Shown here: positions 17,995 to 26,512 of the stretch, piece by piece
How positions within the stretch are numbered: position 1 is the stretch's first letter
Layout of the letters: every line of letters begins with the position of its first letter
DNA from: Idiomarina aquatica
GTDB lineage: Bacteria; Pseudomonadota; Gammaproteobacteria; Enterobacterales; Alteromonadaceae
Reading direction: 5' to 3'
NCBI RefSeq assembly: GCF_003987185.1
Contig: NZ_PIPS01000001.1
Span: forward strand, 62,001 to 126,000
DNA length: 64,000 nt
The notes under the pieces: model-generated
Told to the model about the DNA's origin: nothing
Database searches by the model: none
What the model saw: the letters and a program-made list of their open reading frames with translations, nothing else
Program-made: the position numbers and the translations under genes

Positions 17995-18594
17995 ATGAGC
18001 AGCGAAACTCCTTCAAGAGACAGAGTTTATCAGGTATCCAGTAACAGAGAGAGCGCCTCTCATAAACTCCGTTATGTTGAAGGCTCTGCACCGGCTTCCG
18101 GCGAGTGTCGGCTATGTGTCGGCTCGCTGGCACAAGCGGGTAAAAACGATGTACCTGTGACAGTACAAAGCGCTGCTTCTGACGATATTGCCCGGCTCGC
18201 TTTTTTTGAAAAGCAGCTTTATGACAACGACGCCTACTCCAGCTTGTTTTTTTACCAAGCCCTACGACAATGGCCTAGAGGTTTTTTAACCATAAAAAGT
18301 GACGAAAAAGTTGCCGGTTACAGCCTTATCGTGCCGCTCGATGGCAGCCGGGCAATCTTAATGTCTTTGCTTATTGGTAAAAGCTTTCAAGGTCAGGGGC
18401 TTGGCCGTATATTGTTGGAGCAGGCTATTAAATCGGCGGCTGAAAGCAGTTGGAAAACACTGGAGCTCAGTGTGGCTCCGGACAATGCCGCTGCCATCAA
18501 GTTATATAAGCAAACGGGCTTTTCAGTTATCGAAACCATTCAGGATTACTTAGGCCCGGGCGAAGATCGCCTAATTATGAGTCGCGCACTCTAA
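17995..18594 (+). CDS. GNAT family N-acetyltransferase
   Basis: A 199-residue protein. Residues 55-199 form a RimI-like GNAT domain: the acetyl-CoA motif QGQGLGR (about residues 138-144) follows strand beta-4, and the NAAAIKLYKQTGF motif is typical of the C-terminal half. The first 50 residues are polar and have no known match. It lies 16 bp after pagL and 17 bp before alkB, so it is probably co-transcribed with them. The acetyl acceptor is unknown. Confidence 0.8.
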   Translation: MSSETPSRDRVYQVSSNRESASHKLRYVEGSAPASGECRLCVGSLAQAGKNDVPVTVQSAASDDIARLAFFEKQLYDNDAYSSLFFYQALRQWPRGFLTIKSDEKVAGYSLIVPLDGSRAILMSLLIGKSFQGQGLGRILLEQAIKSAAESSWKTLELSVAPDNAAAIKLYKQTGFSVIETIQDYLGPGEDRLIMSRAL

Positions 18595-18610
18595 CCGGAT
18601 TTGCTGAGCT

Positions 18611-19255
18611 ATGGCATCACTCGACTTATTTGCAAGCGAGAACCACGAGGTTACGCAGTTTAGTGAGCAAGCCTACCTACTCCATGGCTATGTCGCACCT
18701 CAGGCAGACACTATTTTAAGCCACCTCAGGGGCGTTATTAAACAGTCACCGCTAAGACAGTTTGTGACGCCCGGGGGCGGTAAAATGTCAGTACGCACCA
18801 GCAGCTGCGGCTATTTTGGCTGGATAACCGACAAAAAGGGCTATCGCTACACAGACACAGACCCGATAACTGAGAAGCCCTGGCCGCCTATGCCTGAAAC
18901 GCTAAAAACACTTGCTGAACAGGCGGCTGCAAAGTGTGGATTTGAATCGTTTTCTCCCAATGCCTGCTTAATTAACGTTTACCACCCCGGCGCAGCTATG
19001 GGACTTCATCAGGACAAAGACGAGTCCGACTTTTCACAGCCTATTGTGTCTTTCTCGTTTGGCTTACCCGTTACTTTTCTCTGAGGAGGACTCAAACGGG
19101 GCGGCAGTCCACAAAAAGTGACGTTGCAACATGGTGACGTACTTGTCTGGGGCGGCTCCGATCGTCTTCGTTATCACGGCGTAAAAAAACTCGCAGACGG
19201 CCAGCATCCACTCACCGGCAATGTCCGCGTGAACTTAACCTTCAGAGTAAGGTAA
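18611..19255 (+). pseudogene. alkB: AlkB-type DNA repair dioxygenase with in-frame stop
   Basis: A Fe(II)/2-oxoglutarate dioxygenase homologous to AlkB, which reverses alkyl damage on DNA bases. The Fe-binding HxD is present in GLHQDKDESD. At 19082-19084 a TGA replaces the codon expected for Trp in the conserved FLWGGLKR stretch. The same frame then continues for 57 codons with the remaining family motifs: VWGG, the third Fe ligand in RYHG, and RVNLTFR for 2-oxoglutarate. The full frame would be 214 aa. The 157-aa product lacks essential residues and should be inactive, unless the stop is a sequencing error or is read through. Confidence 0.85.
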
Positions 19256-19265
19256 GGGTCGGTAA

Positions 19266-21691
19266 ATGCCTGACATTAAGCCCATGCTTTGGCGTCTATT
19301 AGCCATTACCGGCAGTGTCTTACTGACTCTTGTCCTGTTTATTGGCATTGGGCTATTAATCGGCCTGTCGATAGCTAACCGTGAACTGGCAAAGGTTGGT
19401 ATCGAGGACTGGTCGATAAGCATCGGTTCGCTGTCCAAAGAGCGAGTGGTCATTGAACCGTTAAGCGTGACAATGAACGAGTTACCGTCACCCTCCACGT
19501 CGAACTCAGCTGCTGCACCGCTTACCATTAAAAAGCTACTAAACACGCCTGTGCCAAGCTGGCTTCCTGAAACGGTTATTCTTAACAACGTCACGCTGAA
19601 AGGCGAACTTTTTAAACGGTATTCACCGCTTCAGGGAGAAGTAACATTAAACACAAAGCGCCCTAACCTCAGTTTAAACCTTTCTCATCCTGAAACATTT
19701 GCTACTCAGCTATCTCGCGACAACTCAATTTTATCGGTCGATATAGAGCATAACCTTGGCCATTTCAACGCCAATTACGAGCTTATTAGCGGTGAATGGA
19801 ACATTGAAGGTTCAGCAAAGGTTCCAACCGAGCAACTTGCTCAAGCATCTGAGTTTGTAAAAAACGAGCGCATTGCTCTATTGTTTAATGCCGAAGGCTC
19901 GCTTTCACCAGAAACCGAATTAACAGGTCCAGAAGGCCTCATTAACGCGACTTCCGGTAAATTCATCTTACAATTACAAAAGCCTGTGAATGTCGCAGCG
20001 TCAGGCGTTACATCCGTCGCTGACGGAAATATACGTTTCAATGTTAAAAGCGGCGTTATTGAAAGCTATGGCTTAAATATCAGTGGCGACTTAACGGAAT
20101 GGCCAACTCTGCCTTTAGAAAAGAAATAAGCACGGTAAAGTGGCAACTGACCAGTCAGGACTTTTTAGTGCTTGAACCATTAAGCTATCAGCAAATACTG
20201 AATAAAACAGCCTGGCCGGTTCAGCTTAGTGCTGCGCTTAACGGTAAAGACGTCTCTGGCGTTAGGGTAACTGCAACGGGTCACTTCGTTCAAAACGACG
20301 CCCAGTTTGTTCGACTTGAACTCCCAAAAACTAACCTAAGTGCCGACAGAATTGTAGTACATAATATTGACGCCATAAGCCCACTCAAACTTAATACGTT
20401 AAGTGACTTAGTATTCAACGCTGATATAACGCTCAAGAGCGATAAGCTGATGCTTAGCTCAAAGCAGCCCTCTTCGTTTTTTGCCGAATCAGAGTTTGCC
20501 AATGCTGACCTGTCAGTTCCAACGATCTTTGCTGAAATACCTTTTACCGCCCCCGAAACGGCAACAGCAAAACTGACAACGGAAGTTAATAATGTCACGA
20601 TAAAAGTAGCAGGCATTCAGAGTTTAAAGCCTCAACTCTCGCATAATATCCATTACAAAAACGGCCGTGTTGACGCCGAAGGCACTATTGAATTAGCTCA
20701 GGGCGCGGCATTGAATCATAGCAGCACACTGACAGAAGATTTAAGATTGACCTCGAATATAGTTATAAACATTCATGACTTAGCGCAAGCAGACTTACAG
20801 GCACAATTGTCACCGTTGATACAAGACACTCTCCCATTATTAACGCTAAACAAAGGCACCGCTACGGCGGGCTTTAGGCTGTCAGGCAATTTAGAAACAG
20901 GAAAATGGAGCATTGATGAAGGAGACGCGAACTTACAGTCTATCGATGCCATATATGACACAACGTCTGTGACCAACGCTAATTTGAACACTCAATTTAA
21001 CGCGACTCCAGAGCGTTTGAGTTTTCAACAGGCAAGCTTATCCGTCGGCAGTATTCAGCAAGGGTTTACTATTGGTCCTGTAGAAGCTGAGCTTGCCGGC
21101 GTCATTCCTTTCAAGAACCTGCGAAACAGTACAGTGCAGCTCAATAGCCATAGCATTAAAGCACTGGGAGGCTCGGTTAGAATACCAGAACAAACTTATA
21201 AGTTTGTTAACGAAATACGTATTCCTATTGTCTTCGAGCGTATCAACCTCGGCGAACTCATGCGTCAGTACCCAAGTAACCGAATTGCTATAGACGGCGA
21301 AATTTCGGGAACCATCCCCCTCGTTTGGGATTCTCAACAACTAACAGTCGAAAAAGGCTATTTAAGTGCTGTCGCGCCTGGCGGGCATTTGCAGGTAGAC
21401 TCTTCGGCGTTGCGCTCTGCCGTTGGTACAAACCCAAGTCTGAAAACACTCGCCAGTGTGCTGGAGGACTTTTACTACCAAGAGCTGTCGAGTGTCGTTG
21501 GCTATGACAAGAACGGTGAGCTAACCTTAGAGTTACAGCTGAACGGATATAATCCAGCTGTTGAAAATGGTCGTAAGGTAAAATTAAACGTCACTTTAGA
21601 GGAAGACCTACCTGCGCTCATTAAAGGCATACAGCTCAGCAACAGTGTCAGCGACGTTATTCGTAAACGGATCCAGCAACGGGTCAATTAA
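19266..21691 (+). pseudogene. ydbH: YdbH-family envelope protein, frameshifted
   Basis: A homologue of YdbH, an AsmA-like inner-membrane-anchored protein that with YnbE forms a bridge to the outer membrane and helps phospholipid transport. The first part (19266-20129, 287 aa) has an N-terminal transmembrane anchor (about 9-30); the second part (20099-21691) continues the beta-rich repeat domain to the C-terminus in another frame. The two together would give about 808 aa, near the usual length. The switch lies in the A-rich run at about 20118-20129. ynbE and ydbL follow directly, as in other bacteria. Confidence 0.8.
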
Positions 21692-21703
21692 TCAGAGGAC
21701 GAT

Positions 21704-21889
21704 ATGAAACAATTGCTTGTCATTACACTATCGGTGCTGCTCATGTCCGCCTGCACCCCAACCGTTCAGGTGGCGGCTCCGAAAGAGCCAATAACCATTA
21801 ATTTGAACGTGAAAATTGAGCATGAAATTTACGTCAAAGTCGACAAAGCACTCGACGACGTTATTTCAGAGTCGAGCGGTTTATTTTAA
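21704..21889 (+). CDS. ynbE: YnbE outer-membrane lipoprotein
   Basis: A 61-residue lipoprotein. The signal peptide ends in the lipobox LLMSAC, with the lipidated Cys at about residue 17. The mature part contains the short conserved INLNVKIEHEIYVKVDK segment. YnbE stacks as a beta-structure onto the C-terminal end of YdbH to complete the periplasmic bridge. It lies 12 bp after ydbH with a GAGGA ribosome site. Confidence 0.9.
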   Translation: MKQLLVITLSVLLMSACTPTVQVAAPKEPITINLNVKIEHEIYVKVDKALDDVISESSGLF

Positions 21890-21907
21890 TTTTCAAAGGA
21901 TTGTGAC

Positions 21908-22273
21908 ATGAAAAAACTAACAATTAGTGCGTTCGTCGCCCTACTTTCCATTTCAAGCATGAGCGTGCCAACAGCAAGTTACGCACAGGAAATAACCTTA
22001 CAAGAAGCCATGGATCAACTGTCATCAGCCAAAGATAAAGGCTGGGTTGGCGAGCAACCTAATGGTTATTTAGGCGTTGTTGAGGATTCTGAGCAGGCAA
22101 AGCAAATAGCAGAACAAATAAATGAAGCCAGACGTCAGGAATATGCCCGCATAGCAGAAGAAAACGACATTGCCGTTGCTGATGTTGAGCTACTTGCTGG
22201 TAAACGCGCCATTGAACGCACACAGTCAGGGCATTATGTGAAGGTTGATGGTCAGTGGAAGAAGAAGCCTTAA
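21908..22273 (+). CDS. ydbL: YdbL family periplasmic protein (DUF1318)
   Basis: A 121-residue secreted protein with a signal peptide (residues 1-26, ending SYA/QE) and the DUF1318 core (AKDKGWVGEQPNGYLGVV, then an acidic helical part). YdbL is thought to modulate YdbH-YnbE assembly. It is the last gene of the ydbH-ynbE-ydbL operon and is followed by a strong terminator. Confidence 0.9.
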   Translation: MKKLTISAFVALLSISSMSVPTASYAQEITLQEAMDQLSSAKDKGWVGEQPNGYLGVVEDSEQAKQIAEQINEARRQEYARIAEENDIAVADVELLAGKRAIERTQSGHYVKVDGQWKKKP

Positions 22274-22314
22274 CAACGGTAGAACCTATAAAGTATAAGG
22301 AGTGCGTTGAAGAG

Positions 22315-22340
22315 GCGAGGAATTTTTTCCTCGCTTTTTT
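22315..22340 (+). terminator. Rho-independent terminator after ydbL
   Basis: The stem GCGAGGAA/TTCCTCGC (22315-22322 with 22327-22334) has a 4-nt loop and is followed by six T residues. Confidence 0.9.
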
Positions 22341-22342
22341 AC

Positions 22343-22639
22343 CTATTGAGCCCTACTATGCCAATACCCCGGCTTCCGCCTGTTATTAATAACCGCTATA
22401 ACAAAGATGGAGTCACCTTTTACACTAAAGATGATGGAAAATGGGAACCAGTTGAGTACATAGCGCTTAAAACGAGAGTAAAAAGTAGGCCAAGCTTCTG
22501 GGTATTCAGATATGACTTTATAGGAGGCTTCCAACTCTGAGAAAAAGTCATCCCCTAGCCCTTTTGCATGGCTTTCATACCAATGATACGCGGCACCAAC
22601 TTCGTGAGCTACATTAGGGTGAAAGGTAAGAGGCTTCAA
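22343..22639 (-). CDS. RelE/ParE-family toxin
   Basis: A 98-residue toxin of the RelE/ParE fold: HPNVAHEVGAAYHWYES in the N-terminal helices, a central basic FKRYVLNWFPFSIIFSV strand block, and a C-terminal VIAVINNRRKPGYW that carries the basic residues typical of the active region. The start appears to be TTG 22639, placed immediately after the stop of the antitoxin gene. It would act on ribosomes or on gyrase depending on subfamily, which I cannot tell. Confidence 0.8.
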   Translation of the reverse strand: MKPLTFHPNVAHEVGAAYHWYESHAKGLGDDFFSELEASYKVISEYPEAWPTFYSRFKRYVLNWFPFSIIFSVKGDSIFVIAVINNRRKPGYWHSRAQ

Positions 22640-22858
22640 TTACTTGCCTTTTACTTGCTCTTTAATTTCGGACCATGAAACGCCTTTTACTGCCCCGCTA
22701 TTAAGTTGAGACAGTCGCTCTTCGGCCAGTTCTGCCCAAGCGCCATCGACATTATCATCTTGGGCTGTATCTAAAGAAGAGATCAAACAATGAGCAAGCT
22801 TAGCTTTGTCGTTGCCGGACAAATGCTTAGTGCTTTCAAGGATGTCTTTGATGTCCAT
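22640..22858 (-). CDS. Addiction-module antitoxin
   Basis: A 72-residue acidic protein of the short 'addiction module component' family (helical, ending VSWSEIKEQVKGK) that pairs with RelE/ParE toxins. I chose ATG 22858 because AAGG lies upstream and the extra residues to 22888 look non-coding. It sits between the tRNA-Leu and the toxin gene, a common place for a module that stabilises an island. Confidence 0.8.
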   Translation of the reverse strand: MDIKDILESTKHLSGNDKAKLAHCLISSLDTAQDDNVDGAWAELAEERLSQLNSGAVKGVSWSEIKEQVKGK

Positions 22859-22921
22859 AATGAAACGCCTTGTACCAATTAGATACAAAAGAGTTTAGCA
22901 TCAAATTTATTTATTTTATAC

Positions 22922-22947
22922 GGAATTGGTGCCCGGGGCCGGACTTG
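22922..22947. repeat. tRNA-Leu 3'-end direct repeat (candidate att site, right)
   Basis: This is the copy of the 26-bp repeat inside and just past the intact tRNA-Leu gene; the other copy is at 16331-16356. Confidence 0.7.
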
Positions 22948-23013
22948 AACCGGCACGCTGTTACCAGCGAGGGATTTTAAATCCCTTGTGTCTACCAATT
23001 CCACCACCCGGGC
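22927..23013 (-). tRNA. tRNA-Leu (anticodon TAA)
   Basis: The gene is 87 nt including encoded CCA. The acceptor stem is GCCCGGG/CCCGGGC, the anticodon loop TTTAAAA gives TAA, and a long class II variable arm and the GGTTCAAGTCC T-arm are present. It is the last of a Gly-Cys-Leu cluster downstream of pgsA. Confidence 0.97.
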
Positions 23014-23037
23014 ACTACAAGAAGTGTTCTCGAATAA

Positions 23038-23111
23038 TGGAGGCGGGTCCCGGAGTCGAACCGAGATCCACGGATTTGCAATCCGCTGCATAGCCATTCT
23101 GCCAACCCGCC
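23038..23111 (-). tRNA. tRNA-Cys (anticodon GCA)
   Basis: The gene is 74 nt with encoded CCA. The acceptor stem is GGCGGGT/ACCCGCC and the anticodon stem-loop GGATTGCAAATCC gives GCA. Confidence 0.97.
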
Positions 23112-23117
23112 GATGTT

Positions 23118-23193
23118 TGGAGCGGGAAACGAGATTCGAACTCGCGACCCCAACCTTGGCAAGGTTGTGCTCTACCAGCTGAGCTATTCCCGC
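23118..23193 (-). tRNA. tRNA-Gly (anticodon GCC)
   Basis: The gene is 76 nt with encoded CCA. The acceptor stem is GCGGGAA/TTCCCGC and the anticodon loop within CCTTGCCAAGG gives GCC. It is the first of the cluster, about 100 bp after pgsA. Confidence 0.97.
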
Positions 23194-23289
23194 ACCGTCA
23201 TCTGCCGTGGCATTCTACTGTCTATTCGTTTTCAGTCAACGACTTTTTTCCATTTTTATGACCGTTTGCCTAAATTTGCGGCAAAGCAG

Positions 23290-23838
23290 TTAATTTCTGG
23301 TCAGTTCGCTGCCGGCGGCGCGCAAATATTCCCACATTGACCACAATGTCAGTACAAACGAGAGGATAAATAATACCAGCGCCAGTACGAACACATAGAC
23401 GTTAGCGTTCCACAGCAGCCCTATCAGAGCGACCATTTGCGCGATGGTTTTTAATTTACCCAGGTTCGACACCGCCACTTTTGAGCGGCTACCGCGCTGG
23501 GCCATCCATTCGCGCAAGGCGCTGACGATCAGTTCGCGGCAGATCATGGTTAATGCCGGAATGGTGATGTACCAGGCGTTAAAATCTTCGACAACGACCA
23601 CCAGCGCGGCCACCACCATGGCTTTATCGGCCACTGGGTCTAAAAATTCGCCGAACTCGGTATATTGGTTAAACTGACGGGCAATAAAGCCGTCCAGCGC
23701 GTCGGTTACCGCTGCTAACAAGAAAATGAACGCCGACCAAAACCGAGCTTCGTCGATGGGTAAGTAAAAAACGATCAAAAAGACCGGAATCAAAACGATT
23801 CGAAAACTGGTCAGTATGTTCGGGATATTCCACTTCAT
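23290..23838 (-). CDS. pgsA: CDP-diacylglycerol-glycerol-3-phosphate 3-phosphatidyltransferase
   Basis: A 182-residue inner-membrane enzyme that makes phosphatidylglycerol phosphate from CDP-diacylglycerol and glycerol-3-phosphate, the first committed step to phosphatidylglycerol and cardiolipin. The CDP-alcohol phosphatidyltransferase motif DALDGFIARQ-(8)-GEFLDPVADK is intact, with its aspartates. Four to five transmembrane segments are visible. It follows uvrC by 26 bp on the same strand and precedes the tRNA cluster, as in E. coli. Confidence 0.97.
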   Translation of the reverse strand: MKWNIPNILTSFRIVLIPVFLIVFYLPIDEARFWSAFIFLLAAVTDALDGFIARQFNQYTEFGEFLDPVADKAMVVAALVVVVEDFNAWYITIPALTMICRELIVSALREWMAQRGSRSKVAVSNLGKLKTIAQMVALIGLLWNANVYVFVLALVLFILSFVLTLWSMWEYLRAAGSELTRN

Positions 23839-23864
23839 TATCCGCCATTTCCTTTTAGGCTGTG

Positions 23865-25688
23865 TTATTCATCACGAAATGAATAATAGATTTTTTCCGC
23901 TAGTGCCCGACTGATGCCCGGTACATTTGCTAATTGTTCAATACTAGCGTTTTTTACCTCATGTAATCCACCCAGATTTTGCAGTATTTTCTGCCGGCGC
24001 TTAGCGCCGATACCTTCTATCTGCTCAAGGCTGGAGGTGCGTTTTACTTTACCACGTTTTTGCCGGTGTCCGGTTATCGCAAAGCGATGCGATTCGTCGC
24101 GGATGTGCTGGATCAAATGCAGCGCGCTGGCGTCTTTGTTCAGCGGGATGGTTTCGTGGCTGCCGGCCATGATTAAGGTTTCCAGCCCCGGTTTCCGCGA
24201 CTCCCCTTTTGCCACACCGATCAGCATCGGTGCGTCATCGCCCCAGTCGGCAAAGTATTTTTCGGCCTGCGCCAACTGCCCTTTACCGCCGTCGATAAAC
24301 AGAATATCGGGAATGTTGCCGGCTTCCTTGGCGTTGTCGTAGCGTTTTGCCAGCGCTTTGGCCATGGCGGCATAGTCATCGCCGGGGGTAATGCCGTCGA
24401 TGTTATAACGCCGGTAGTCGGATTTCTTCGGCCCGTTCTGATCAAACACCACGCAGGATGCGACGGTTTGTTGCCCCATGGTGTGACTGATGTCAAAACA
24501 TTCCATCCGCTGGATCGGTACGCCCAGTTCCAGTACCTGTTGCAGTGCTGAGGTGCGGCGGTTCATGGTGCTTTGCTGGTTAAGTTTGCTCTCGAGCGCG
24601 TTAACGGCGTTTTTGTGCGCCAGTTGCTGGTACTGTTTGCGTTCGCCGCGCACATTCTGCAGCAACCGGATTTTACGGTTCAGTGCCTGCCCCATCACTT
24701 CCGCCAGCAGGTCGTCACGTGGCACATCCAGTGGTAGCACGATTTCGGCGGGCACTTTGCGACCGGCGGTATCGGACAGATAAAACTGCAGCAAAAAGGC
24801 GCGCAGAACTTCTTCGTCCGGGGTGTCCGCCGGCACTTTGGGGAAGTAACTGCGACTGCCCTGCAGATGATTGTCGCGCACAAACAGCATTTGTACGGTG
24901 GTGACGCCGTTGCCCCGGGCCAGACCAATTACGTCCAGCTCCTGCTGGGCGCCGGTCACCGAGTTACGTTCCTGGGTGCGCCTTAACATGGCGATTTGGT
25001 CGCGGTAACGGGCGGCTTTTTCAAAGTCGAGTGCGGCGCTGGCGTTTTCCATTTTAGCCACCAGCTCGTCGATCACCTGTTGGTTCTTGCCCTGCAGAAA
25101 CTGCTTCGCAAAGCCGACCTGTTCGGCGTATTCCTCGTCGGTGCAGACGTTGACGCACGGCGCCAGACAGCGCTGCAGCTGATATTGCAGACAAGGCCGG
25201 CTGCGCGCGCGGTAATATGAATCTTCACATTGGCGCACCGGGAAAATTTTCTGCATCAAGCGCAGGCTTTCCCGCACTGCTGCGCCGTTGGGGAACGGCC
25301 CAAAATACTCGCCTTTGGTGCGCCGTGCGCCCCGATGGAAGCCCAGCCGCGGATGCTGATGATCGGTCAGAATAATGTACGGATAGGATTTATCGTCGCG
25401 CAGCAGCACGTTGTAGCGCGGCCGGTACTTTTTAATGAAGGTGTTTTCCAGGATCAACGCTTCGGCTTCGGTGTTGGTCACCGTTACGTCCATGTCGGCA
25501 ATTTGCTTAACCAACACCTGAGTTTTTACTCGATCGACTTTTTCCCGGAAATAGCTGGATACGCGTTTTTTCAGATCTTTCGCTTTACCAACGTAAATCA
25601 CGTCACCCGCTTCATCGTACATGCGGTAGACACCCGGCTGATGAGTCAGGTGACGAAGAAAGTTTTCAGCATCAAATGTGCGTGCCAT
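23865..25688 (-). CDS. uvrC: Excinuclease ABC subunit C
   Basis: A 607-residue nucleotide excision repair endonuclease. The N-terminal GIY-YIG nuclease (PGVYRMYDE ... VIYVGKAKDLKKRV, residues 16-45) makes the 3' incision. A Cys-rich segment and UVR domain (about 205-235) follow, then an RNase H-like 5' nuclease (MECFDISHTMGQ; FIDGGKGQL) and C-terminal helix-hairpin-helix motifs (EGIGAKRRQKIL; VPGISRALAEKIY). The length is typical. Its start overlaps the uvrY end by 17 bp, showing translational coupling. Confidence 0.98.
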   Translation of the reverse strand: MARTFDAENFLRHLTHQPGVYRMYDEAGDVIYVGKAKDLKKRVSSYFREKVDRVKTQVLVKQIADMDVTVTNTEAEALILENTFIKKYRPRYNVLLRDDKSYPYIILTDHQHPRLGFHRGARRTKGEYFGPFPNGAAVRESLRLMQKIFPVRQCEDSYYRARSRPCLQYQLQRCLAPCVNVCTDEEYAEQVGFAKQFLQGKNQQVIDELVAKMENASAALDFEKAARYRDQIAMLRRTQERNSVTGAQQELDVIGLARGNGVTTVQMLFVRDNHLQGSRSYFPKVPADTPDEEVLRAFLLQFYLSDTAGRKVPAEIVLPLDVPRDDLLAEVMGQALNRKIRLLQNVRGERKQYQQLAHKNAVNALESKLNQQSTMNRRTSALQQVLELGVPIQRMECFDISHTMGQQTVASCVVFDQNGPKKSDYRRYNIDGITPGDDYAAMAKALAKRYDNAKEAGNIPDILFIDGGKGQLAQAEKYFADWGDDAPMLIGVAKGESRKPGLETLIMAGSHETIPLNKDASALHLIQHIRDESHRFAITGHRQKRGKVKRTSSLEQIEGIGAKRRQKILQNLGGLHEVKNASIEQLANVPGISRALAEKIYYSFRDE

Positions 25689-26334
25689 AGTCCCTTTGTT
25701 GTTTGAGCTCGACTAAGCCATTGCGAATGGCAAGATGGGTCAATTGTACATCACCTTGCACGCCGAGTTTAGCGAAGATTCGATAACGAAAGGTATTGAT
25801 GGTTTTGCTGCTGATGTTCAGGTGGTTGGCAATGTCGGTGACTTTGACGCCACGGCTGATCATTTGTGCCACCTGTAGCTCGCGTTCGCTGAGCCGGTCG
25901 ATCAGCGGCATCGTCCGTGCCAGGTGTGGATTTTGCGCCAGATAACGCGCCACCGGTGCGGCAACATACACGTTGCCGTGCTTCAGCGACAGCACCGCCT
26001 CTTTCAGTTCATGACCGCTGCTTGATTCGAGCAGATAGCCGTCGACGTGTGGCAGGCTGCACTGAAAATCCAGTACGTCCTGATAGCTTTTGCCCCACAC
26101 AATCAGCCGCAGCTCGGGGTAGCGCTTGACCAGCCGCCGCCAGGTTTCGACCGTCGAGTCGCCGCCCAGTTTACTGCACAGGACAACAATCGCGTCGTCA
26201 TGCTGATTACAGGCATGGCGCAGTTCAAGCATTGATGTAACGGATTCGATAGTGTGCCCCAGGCCGTCTTCCAGAAAGTTAGCCATACCTGCACTTACAA
26301 AAGGATTTGATACCGCCAGAATAATATGGTCCAT
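25672..26334 (-). CDS. uvrY: UvrY/GacA-like LuxR regulator with degenerate receiver
   Basis: About 220 residues. The C-terminal LuxR-type helix-turn-helix (LSERELQVAQMISRGVKVTDI... TINTFRYRIFAKLGV) and the gene order with uvrC and pgsA identify it as the UvrY/GacA orthologue, which elsewhere activates the small RNAs that sequester CsrA. The receiver half is unusual: aligned by eye to E. coli UvrY, the acidic pair DD is SN, the phospho-acceptor Asp54 is Cys, the conserved Thr is Gly and the Lys is Glu. It should not be phosphorylated by BarA/GacS. I chose ATG 26334 because GAGG lies 8 nt upstream; GTG 26340 is too close to it. Confidence 0.88.
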   Translation of the reverse strand: MDHIILAVSNPFVSAGMANFLEDGLGHTIESVTSMLELRHACNQHDDAIVVLCSKLGGDSTVETWRRLVKRYPELRLIVWGKSYQDVLDFQCSLPHVDGYLLESSSGHELKEAVLSLKHGNVYVAAPVARYLAQNPHLARTMPLIDRLSERELQVAQMISRGVKVTDIANHLNISSKTINTFRYRIFAKLGVQGDVQLTHLAIRNGLVELKQQRDYGTHI

Positions 26335-26512
26335 AGTCACGTCCTCATGTTCTGATTAACTGTTGATTCCATTCTTAAGTGATGACCGCGACCACGTTTA
26401 CCCTGCGACATCGGCAATAACCATTTAACTAAATATCGTATTAGACAAGTGGCAATAAGTTGCGCTTCGGCAATTAGGTTCAGGCGGCCGACAACTGGGG
26501 TTCAGGCTGATT

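Larger units (their letters stand above)
16331..22947. mobile_element. Putative tRNA-Leu-associated genomic island
   Basis: A 6.6-kb segment bounded by the 26-bp direct repeats at 16331 and 22922. It lies on the 3' side of the minus-strand tRNA-Leu gene. It carries LysR, PagL, GNAT, AlkB, ydbH-ynbE-ydbL and a toxin-antitoxin pair, and looks lower in GC than the core genes to its right. Three of its genes are interrupted. No integrase is present, so if it was mobile it no longer moves itself, or it was excised together with a larger neighbour. Confidence 0.45.

Noticed and set aside
22307-22540. Plus-strand frame over the terminator and toxin gene
   Set aside because: It begins in the terminator stem and is antisense to a clear ParE/RelE toxin.
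16331-22947. A complete, self-mobile element
   Set aside because: No integrase, excisionase or transposase gene is present between the repeats.
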